Origin: Paenibacillus sabuli
Lineage (GTDB): Bacteria > Bacillota > Bacilli > Paenibacillales > Paenibacillaceae
Assembly: GCF_014705605.1 (NCBI RefSeq)
Contig: NZ_JACXIZ010000016.1
Coordinates: 1 to 64,000 of the forward strand
Direction: 5' to 3'
Length of the DNA stretch: 64,000 bases
In this document: in pieces, positions 58,018 to 64,000 of the stretch
Layout of the letters: the number at the start of each line of letters is the position of its first letter
Numbering within the stretch: the stretch's first letter is position 1
Position numbers and translations under genes: made by a program
The notes under the pieces: generated by a model
The model's input: only the letters and a program-made list of their open reading frames with translations
Databases searched by the model: none
Told to the model about the DNA's origin: nothing

Positions 58018-59864
58018 ACAATCCCCTATCCCGTCTGCGGGACCGGTTCCAGAGCAACATTCAGTTCCGGCTGACCTGTTACTTCCTGCTGATCCTGCTG
58101 CCGCTCGTGCTGGCCAGTCTGTTCGCGGTCGAGCGCTCCCGCCATATTTTGCTTGAGCAGGCGGCGGAGCGCTCGGAGACGGCGCTCTCCTCGGCGATGG
58201 ACTACATTGATCTGACGCTGCAAAATGTCGAGGAGATCTCGACGCTGGTGGCGACCGACCCCGATCTGCTCCAACTGCTCAATAAGCATGGCGAGCGGGT
58301 CGACGCCGCGGCGGTTGTCGACTTCGCGCAGGTGCTCGGCAAGCTGTCTAACGTCAACTCGGTCAATCGCATGGTGTCGCAGATCGCCGTCTATCACATG
58401 CCCTCGCAAATGCTGGTCTCCACCCGCGACGGCGGCCGCATGGTGGATGTCCCCGCGCAGCGGCGCTGGCTGGAGCGGATCGCGGCGGAGAACGGCACCG
58501 CCATCGCCTATCTGCTGGCGGAGGAGGAGGTGGGCGGCGGCCAACTGGGCGAGCTGGCGCAGACGGACGGCGTCTCGCTCGTGCGGACGATGGATCTGTA
58601 CAACAGCCAGCGGCGGGGCGACCTGGTCCTCATCTCGCTCGACATGAGCCGGCTCACTAACCTGATGCAGTCGCTGCTGCCCTCGCCGGGAACGACGATC
58701 TACCTGCGCACGGAAACAGGCCAGATTGTCGCCGGCTCCAGCAGGGCGGAAGGGGGCGACGTCGTCCCGGCATCGTCCCCGCAGCGGGAGGAGGATGCCG
58801 GGATGCTGACCGTGTCCATCGACTCGAGCTACTCCAACTGGCAGCTCACGATGCGGCAGCCGCGCCATGAGCTGTACGCCAAGACGGATCAACTGCGCGT
58901 GTATACGCTCGTCATCATTGTCATCAGTATCCTGCTGGCGCTCGGCATTTCTTGGGTCATCTACGCCGGCATCGCGGCGCCGGTCGACAAGCTGGTCAAG
59001 GGAATGAAGCGGGTCGGCGGCGGCGCCTTGACCGTTCGGCTCGACAACCGCCGCCAGGACGAGCTTGGTTACCTCACCGAGGCGTTCAACCGGATGGTCG
59101 TCGACCAGCGCCGCCTGATCGAGGATCATTACGAGCAGCAGCTTCGACTGGCCAAGACTGAGCTTAATTTTTTGCAAGCGCAGATCAACCCGCACTTCCT
59201 GTACAACACGCTCAATTCGATTCACCGCACGGCGCAAAATTACGAGGCGGAGGAGATCAGCGAGATGGTGCTCAACCTGTCGCGCTTCTTCCGCCTCAGC
59301 CTCAACAAGGGGGAGGCGGTCATTACGGTCGACGAATGCCTCTCGCACCTGCACTACTATGTCCGTGTGCAGCAGCTTCGCTTCCTGGACAGCTTCGCAG
59401 TTGAGTATCGGGTGGAGGCGGCGGCGCGCGACGTGCCGATCCTGAAGCTGCTGCTGCAGCCGCTGGTGGAGAACGCCATTCTGCACGGACTGGAGGGCCG
59501 GGACGAGGGCGGTCGACTGCTCGTCGCCGTACGGGTCGTAGACGAGCGCCTGTTGCAGATCGAGGTGCGCGACAACGGCGCGGGCATGAGCGCGGCGCGC
59601 GCGCATTACGTCCGGCAGGAGATGGAGCGGCTGGCCCGGCAGGACTTCCACCTCTATTCGGTGAGCGAGACGGCCGTCCGCGACCTGTTCGGTCTGCGCA
59701 ATGTGCTGGCTCGGATCAAGCTATACTACGGCGCCGGGGCAGAGCTGGCTATCGAGAGCCGGGAGGGAGAAGGCACGGCCGTCACGCTGCGGCTGCCGCT
59801 GCGCTCCCGCGAGGCTCTGGATGCTGCTGCGCTGCCCGTACACGAGGAGGAGCAGACGACATGA
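58014..59864 (+). CDS. YesM-type sensor histidine kinase
   Basis: A 616-residue membrane kinase: membrane segment 1 (LTCYFLLILLPLVLASLFAV, about 17-36), an extracellular Cache-like sensor (about 40-295), segment 2 (VYTLVIIVISILLALGISWV, about 298-317), HAMP, the His_kinase block (LNFLQAQINPHFLYNTLNSI, phospho-acceptor His394) and an ATPase domain (LVENAILHGL, DNGAGMS, FGLRNVLARIKLYYG). The GTG at 58014 overlaps the preceding stop and has GAGGAGGA upstream. The stop overlaps the response-regulator start (ATGA at 59861). The three genes form a tightly coupled sensing unit. Confidence 0.94.
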   Translation: MNNPLSRLRDRFQSNIQFRLTCYFLLILLPLVLASLFAVERSRHILLEQAAERSETALSSAMDYIDLTLQNVEEISTLVATDPDLLQLLNKHGERVDAAAVVDFAQVLGKLSNVNSVNRMVSQIAVYHMPSQMLVSTRDGGRMVDVPAQRRWLERIAAENGTAIAYLLAEEEVGGGQLGELAQTDGVSLVRTMDLYNSQRRGDLVLISLDMSRLTNLMQSLLPSPGTTIYLRTETGQIVAGSSRAEGGDVVPASSPQREEDAGMLTVSIDSSYSNWQLTMRQPRHELYAKTDQLRVYTLVIIVISILLALGISWVIYAGIAAPVDKLVKGMKRVGGGALTVRLDNRRQDELGYLTEAFNRMVVDQRRLIEDHYEQQLRLAKTELNFLQAQINPHFLYNTLNSIHRTAQNYEAEEISEMVLNLSRFFRLSLNKGEAVITVDECLSHLHYYVRVQQLRFLDSFAVEYRVEAAARDVPILKLLLQPLVENAILHGLEGRDEGGRLLVAVRVVDERLLQIEVRDNGAGMSAARAHYVRQEMERLARQDFHLYSVSETAVRDLFGLRNVLARIKLYYGAGAELAIESREGEGTAVTLRLPLRSREALDAAALPVHEEEQTT

Positions 59865-61669
59865 AGCTGATGATTGTAGACGATGAGCTGCAGCAGCGGC
59901 AGGGGCTGGCCAATCATATCCCGTGGGGGGCGCACGGCATCGAGGTCGTGGCGCTGGCTGCGAGCGGGGCCGAGGCGCTGCATCTGGCCGAGCGCAAAAA
60001 GCCGGACATCCTGCTGATCGATGTGCAGATGCCGCAGATGGACGGCCTGACGCTCGTGCGCAAGCTGCGGGAGCGTCCAGAGACGAGCGCCTTCACAAAG
60101 CTGATCATCGTCAGCGGCCATGACAACTTCCGCTATGCGCAGGATGCGCTCGGCCAGGGCGTCTCGCAGTACCTGCTTAAGCCTGTCGACGACGGGGAGT
60201 TGCTGGAAGCGGTGCTGCGGGCGGGACGCGAGCTGCGCGCCGAGCTGGAGCGCTGGCGGGAGGAGGCGGCGCTGCGCGAGCGCTGGACGGCTCATCTGCC
60301 ACATTTGCAGAGCGCCTTCTTACAGCGCTGGACGAGCGGTGCCTACGATGAGACCACGGTGCTGCGGCGCTGCGAGGATTACGGCGTCGCGCTGCGCGCG
60401 GACCAGTGCTTTGTCGTCGCGGTGGTTGATGTCGACCCGTTGCCGGGGCCGGGGCGGTACGGCGACGCGGCGGGCATGACGGGCGAGCCGACGCGAGAGG
60501 ACAACGGGCAGGCAAGGGGCCGGGGCGGCAGTCGCGCGGCAAGCGTCCCTGCGGGCGGCGCAGCGCAGCCGGAGGCGGCAGGGGCTGGCGACCACAAGCC
60601 GAGCGCGGACGCCGCGGTCGGACGGGAGGCCGTCTCCCCCGGGCAGTGGGCGGATCGCGCCTTCGGCAGTCCATTGTCCCAATTCGAGGTGGAGCATCTC
60701 GCCCGCGAGATACTGGCTGCCGCGTCGTGCTGGATCGCTTCGGATGCGTCGGGGCGGACGCTGCTCATCTTCACCATGCCGCCGGAGGACGATCCGGATG
60801 ACTGCGCGCTGCGCGTCCATGCCTCGGTCGGCCGGCTGCTCTCCCATGTGCGGGAGACGCTCGGGCTGTCTGCCAGCGCTGGTATCTGTGCGCGCGCAGG
60901 CGGCATCGGCGATACGGCGGAGCTGTACGCCCAGGCTTGCCGGGCGCTGCAGGAGCGAATCGTGTACGGGGGCGGCATCGCCATCCCCTATGCGGCCGAG
61001 CGTCAGGCGGGAGACGCTCCGCCCGCCGCACCGACGCCCGGCTCCGAGCACGCGCTCGAGCTCGCTCTGGAGACGGGCGACGAGACGCAGGCGCAGGCCG
61101 CGCTGCGCTTGCTGTGGGACGACAGCCTGGCGCGGGCTGAGACAGCGGAGGACGTCCACGAGGCGGTGCTGTACGCGAGCCATCTGCTTCTGCGGGCGAT
61201 TCGCAAGCGGGGCTGGACGATCCGTCAGGTTGCGGGCGAGGATGCGGACTACTTCCACCACGTCCGTTCGCTCGCCAGCCAGGCGCAGGCATGGGACTGG
61301 CTGAGCCGAATGGCGGCGCGCATCTGCACATATCTGCAGTGCCGCCGCAAGACGACGAATAATCAGGTCGTACGCGCCATCCTGAAGATCGTCGACGGTG
61401 AACTCGACCAGGACATTACGCTGCATACGGTTGCCGACCGACTATATGTCAACAGCTCGTACCTGAGCCGGCTGTTCAAGCAGGAGACGGGCGTCTCCTT
61501 CTCCGCCTACGTGCTCGAGCGCAAGATGGAGCGGGCCAAGGCCTTCCTGCGGGACGGCGGTCGCGTATACGACGCGGCCCGGCTTGTCGGCTACCGCGAC
61601 GTGAGCTATTTTACCAAGGTCTTCCGCAAGTATTGGGGCATCACGCCCGGCGGGATGAAGTCGGGGTGA
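59861..61669 (+). CDS. YesN-type response regulator with AraC DNA-binding domain
   Basis: A 602-residue regulator. Receiver domain 1-120 with VDDE, phospho-acceptor Asp54 (ILLIDVQMPQMD) and Lys107 (LLKPVDD). A long middle part includes a low-complexity Gly/Arg/Ala/Glu-rich insert (about 200-265) that makes the protein longer than usual. The AraC double helix-turn-helix occupies about 500-600 (LHTVADRLYVNSSYLSRLFK and VYDAARLVGYRDVSYFTKVF). Coupled to the kinase by overlapping stop/start. It should activate the permease genes that start 225 bases downstream. Confidence 0.94.
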   Translation: MKLMIVDDELQQRQGLANHIPWGAHGIEVVALAASGAEALHLAERKKPDILLIDVQMPQMDGLTLVRKLRERPETSAFTKLIIVSGHDNFRYAQDALGQGVSQYLLKPVDDGELLEAVLRAGRELRAELERWREEAALRERWTAHLPHLQSAFLQRWTSGAYDETTVLRRCEDYGVALRADQCFVVAVVDVDPLPGPGRYGDAAGMTGEPTREDNGQARGRGGSRAASVPAGGAAQPEAAGAGDHKPSADAAVGREAVSPGQWADRAFGSPLSQFEVEHLAREILAAASCWIASDASGRTLLIFTMPPEDDPDDCALRVHASVGRLLSHVRETLGLSASAGICARAGGIGDTAELYAQACRALQERIVYGGGIAIPYAAERQAGDAPPAAPTPGSEHALELALETGDETQAQAALRLLWDDSLARAETAEDVHEAVLYASHLLLRAIRKRGWTIRQVAGEDADYFHHVRSLASQAQAWDWLSRMAARICTYLQCRRKTTNNQVVRAILKIVDGELDQDITLHTVADRLYVNSSYLSRLFKQETGVSFSAYVLERKMERAKAFLRDGGRVYDAARLVGYRDVSYFTKVFRKYWGITPGGMKSG

Positions 61670-61751
61670 GCGCGAGCCGATGGCGCATCGCCGATCGCCG
61701 CGGCTTCGCGCCGCTCATTTCCGAGTCAGATTATCTCCCGCTAGTTGTCCG

Positions 61752-61787
61752 TTGTTTGCGCTTGCAAATTATTGAAAGCGCATTCTC
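61752..61787. promoter_or_regulatory. Tandem CcpA (cre) sites before the permease genes
   Basis: TTGTTTGCGCTTGCAA (61752-61767) read on the minus strand matches all 16 positions of WTGNNARCGNWWWCAW. A second site on the plus strand, TTGAAAGCGCATTCTC (61772-61787), matches 14 of 16. They lie 110-140 bases before the first permease, after the response-regulator gene. Confidence 0.78.
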
Positions 61788-61894
61788 GACATGAAAGTAC
61801 CAAAAAGCGTCATGAGCCTCGCCTGTTCGCGCCGCGCGCTCCCCGATACAATTTAAGCATACATCACAAGCGGCATGGACGGGGAGGGGCCACG

Positions 61895-62872
61895 ATGAAA
61901 CACAACGACGCGCCAGCCGCACTTCGCCGCGGCACACTGGCCATGCGTCCGGCGCGGTCGCGCGCGGGCCAGCGGCTCGGCGCCGACATGCGACGGGACT
62001 GGGACTTGTATCTGTTGCTTGTGCCAGGCATCTTGTTTTTGCTGGTGTTCAAGTACGCGCCGATGTACGGCATCAGCATTGCGTTCAAGGATTTCAACAT
62101 TTTCGAAGGCTACGCGGGCAGTCCATGGGTCGGCGGCAAGCATTTCGCCAATCTGTTCCAGTCGCCCGATTTTGCCCGGGTGTTCTGCAACACGGTCATC
62201 ATCAGCGTGCTGAAGATCGCCATTTTGTTCCCGTTGCCGATTCTGGTCGCGCTGCTGCTCAACGAGCTGCGGCATATGCTGTTCAAGCGTACGGTGCAGA
62301 CGGTCATCTATGTGCCTCACTTCCTGTCCTGGGTCATCGTCGGGGGGCTGTTCATCGACCTGCTCTCGACCAACGGCGGACTGTTCAACAAGGCGCTCGG
62401 GCTGCTTGGCATTGAGCCGATCGCCTTCTTCCTCGACAGCAGCGTCTTCCGCGGCGTCCTGATCGCCTCGGCGGGATGGAAGGAGACCGGCTGGAGCACG
62501 ATCGTCTATCTGGCGGCATTCGCGACGATTGATCCGGGCCTTTACGAGGCGTCCAAGATCGACGGCGCGAGCCGGCTGCGGCAGCTATGGCACATTACCC
62601 TGCCCGGCATTGCGCCGATCATCCTGCTCATGTTCATCCTGCGTTTGGGCAATATTCTCGAGGCTGGCACCGAGCAGATCCTTGTCATGTACAATCCGAC
62701 GGTCTACAACGTCTCCGACGTCATTGGCAGCTATGTGTACCGTATGGGACTCGGCAATCAGGACTACAGCTTTACGACTGCGGTGGGCGTGTTCGAATCG
62801 CTCATCTCATTGACGCTCGTCATTGGCGGCAATGCGCTGAGTCGCAAGTATCTGCAGCGCGGCATCTGGTAA
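61895..62872 (+). CDS. Sugar ABC transporter permease (LplB/UgpA type)
   Basis: A 325-residue permease with six membrane helices (LYLLLVPGILFLLVFKYAPM first) and the LplB-group block KYAPMYGISIAFKDFNIFEG. The EAA loop reads LYEASKIDGASRLRQLWHIT. ATG 61895 follows GGGGAGGGG by 5 bases. The second permease follows after 17 bases. Relatives import oligosaccharides from plant or host glycans and rely on a shared ATPase; none is in the window. Confidence 0.94.
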   Translation: MKHNDAPAALRRGTLAMRPARSRAGQRLGADMRRDWDLYLLLVPGILFLLVFKYAPMYGISIAFKDFNIFEGYAGSPWVGGKHFANLFQSPDFARVFCNTVIISVLKIAILFPLPILVALLLNELRHMLFKRTVQTVIYVPHFLSWVIVGGLFIDLLSTNGGLFNKALGLLGIEPIAFFLDSSVFRGVLIASAGWKETGWSTIVYLAAFATIDPGLYEASKIDGASRLRQLWHITLPGIAPIILLMFILRLGNILEAGTEQILVMYNPTVYNVSDVIGSYVYRMGLGNQDYSFTTAVGVFESLISLTLVIGGNALSRKYLQRGIW

Positions 62873-62889
62873 AGAAAGGGGGGGACGAC

Positions 62890-63765
62890 GTGTCCATTCG
62901 CACATCGTTATCCGAGCGGCTGTTCAACGGGTGCAATATCGCCTTTTTTATCTTCTTCGGTCTCGTGACGCTGCTGCCCTTCGTGAACCTGACCGCCAAG
63001 TCGCTCAGCAGCGAGGCGGCGGTGGTGTCGGGCAGCGTCAATCTATGGCCCGTCGGCTTCCAGCTCGGGACGTATCAATATGTCCTGGAGGACGCGATGT
63101 TCCTGACGTCGCTGGGCAATTCGGTCTTGCTCGCCGTCGTCGGCACGGCGCTCGGACTGTTCGTGACGACGATCACGGCCTATCCGCTGTCGCGGTTACG
63201 GCTGCGCGGCCGCAAGTGGCTGCTGCTGATGTTCGTCTTCACCATGCTGTTCAGCGGCGGACTTATCCCGATGTACCTGCTGATGCAGGCGCTCGGGCTG
63301 GTCAACACGATGCCGGCGCTGTTCTTGCCGGCGGCGATCAATGTATTCAATTTGCTGATCATCAAAAATTACTTCGAGGCGCTCCCCGACAGTCTGGAGG
63401 AGTCGGCCAAGATCGACGGCGCCAGCAATGTCCGTACGCTGTTCCGGATCATGCTGCCGCTTTCGCTGCCGGTCATGGCGACGATTGCGCTGTTTTTCGC
63501 GGTGTACTTCTGGAACGACTACTTCACGGCGATGATCTACATCACCAACCAGGATCTCAAGCCGCTGCAGCTGTTCCTCAAGGAGCTACTCGTCTCTTCG
63601 AGCAGCGAGTTCCTCAAGGACAACGTCGACGCTGCTCTTAATACCACTCCGCAGTCGATTCAGGCTGCTTCCATATTATTGGCTACGCTGCCGATCCTGC
63701 TCGTCTATCCGTTCTTGCAGAAGTACTTCGTCAAGGGCGTGCTGGTCGGATCGGTGAAGGGGTGA
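62890..63765 (+). CDS. Sugar ABC transporter permease (YtcP/UgpE type)
   Basis: A 291-residue partner permease. Family blocks: FFGLVTLLPFVNLTAKSLSS, MLFSGGLIPMYLLMQALGLV, EAA loop LEESAKIDGASNVRTLFRIM and the C-terminal QKYFVKGVLVGSVKG. Size and loops are normal, in contrast to the enlarged permease at 17925. I chose GTG 62890 because the G-rich ribosome binding site (AAAGGGGGGG) ends about 6 bases upstream. The binding lipoprotein follows after 46 bases. Confidence 0.94.
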   Translation: MSIRTSLSERLFNGCNIAFFIFFGLVTLLPFVNLTAKSLSSEAAVVSGSVNLWPVGFQLGTYQYVLEDAMFLTSLGNSVLLAVVGTALGLFVTTITAYPLSRLRLRGRKWLLLMFVFTMLFSGGLIPMYLLMQALGLVNTMPALFLPAAINVFNLLIIKNYFEALPDSLEESAKIDGASNVRTLFRIMLPLSLPVMATIALFFAVYFWNDYFTAMIYITNQDLKPLQLFLKELLVSSSSEFLKDNVDAALNTTPQSIQAASILLATLPILLVYPFLQKYFVKGVLVGSVKG

Positions 63766-63811
63766 GCGTGGCGCGACACGCAATCTATCTGCACAAGGGA
63801 GGCGCTAATCG

Positions 63812-64000
63812 ATGAAACGAAACGCAATGATCGCCCTGGCGATCGCGTGCATGCTCGTACTGGCGGCATGCGGAGGCAACAACGGCGCGTCGTCTGGGGA
63901 CGGCGGCGGTAATGCGGAAGGGGCGGAGGAGCCGGAGCTGCGCATGCTGATGCAGTACAGCCTGTTCGACCCGAACGAGGACTATATGGCCAAGGCCATC
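63812..64000 (+). CDS. Sugar-binding lipoprotein, N-terminal part (cut by window end)
   Basis: The first 63 residues of a solute-binding lipoprotein: signal peptide with lipobox LAAC (Cys20), a Gly/Asn/Ser-rich linker, and the start of the fold (PELRMLMQYSLFDPNEDYMA). ATG 63812 follows AAGGGAGGCG by 7 bases. It follows the two permeases and should be the transport subunit of this importer. The rest lies beyond the window. Confidence 0.9.
   Translation, partial: MKRNAMIALAIACMLVLAACGGNNGASSGDGGGNAEGAEEPELRMLMQYSLFDPNEDYMAKAI

Noticed and set aside
58026..61426. Minus-strand frames of 541 and 368 codons opposite the kinase and response regulator
   Set aside because: Antisense shadows of well-supported genes with no coding features of their own.

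Overview
The window reads as an origin-proximal stretch of a GC-rich, endospore-forming member of the Paenibacillaceae (a GC-rich Paenibacillus or Cohnella type). The evidence is the gene order 5S rRNA - guaB - dacA - pdxS - pdxT - serS - tRNA-Ser, which matches the region just after gyrA and the first rRNA operon in Bacillus, together with a spore protein gene (sspP), motAB, a cohesin/SLH surface protein remnant, and several YesM/YesN-type two-component systems paired with sugar ABC transporters. Genus assignment is inference.

Layout. 1-7,000: end of an rRNA operon, a broken AraC-type gene, then housekeeping genes (guaB, dacA, pdxST, serS, tRNA-Ser). 7,000-11,000: small spore or hypothetical genes, a lipoprotein, and glpD behind an attenuator-type leader. 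11,000-24,600: a visibly less GC-rich block that starts at tRNA-Arg(CCU) with a half-tRNA relic and an IS1380-type transposase relic. It carries a carbohydrate uptake and degradation locus: YesM/YesN pair and solute-binding lipoprotein on the minus strand; two permeases, a broken beta-helix gene, a large cohesin/dockerin-bearing glycosidase and a broken cohesin-SLH gene on the plus strand. I interpret it as a decaying genomic island. 25,000-33,400: c-di-GMP genes (PilZ, EAL), tadA, a sporulation-type PAS histidine kinase behind a cluster of DnaA-box-like sites, a pseudouridine synthase, motAB, a pterin dehydratase and an acetyltransferase. 33,450-41,200: fabV, an AraC regulator and a 1786-residue secreted heparinase II/III-like lyase. 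41,300-47,250: a Fur-type-controlled siderophore regulator (AraC plus binding-protein domain) and its ABC importer. 47,450-56,250: alkaline phosphatase behind a four-repeat Pho box, small membrane proteins, two LysM proteins flanking peptidase T, and a FAD-dependent oxidoreductase. 56,500-64,000: a second sugar-sensing and uptake operon (non-lipidated binding protein, histidine kinase, response regulator, two permeases, lipoprotein binding protein cut by the window end), with a consensus CcpA site in its middle.

How it works together. Two carbohydrate systems (11.7-24.6 kb and 56.5-64 kb) couple an extracellular-sensing kinase and an AraC-type response regulator to an ABC importer that lacks its own ATPase, which is usual where a shared MsmK/MalK-type ATPase is encoded elsewhere. 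CcpA-type sites lie in both. Iron, phosphate, glycerol and carbon control are all visible as sequence elements (Fur-like palindromes, Pho box repeats, glpD leader terminator, cre sites). No CRISPR array, prophage or complete transposon was seen. The strongest leads for unusual biology are the GH-A glycosidase with a permuted module inside its barrel, the cohesin/dockerin/SLH surface set, the DnaA-box and LexA-like cluster in front of the sporulation-type kinase, and the tRNA/IS relic boundary of the island.
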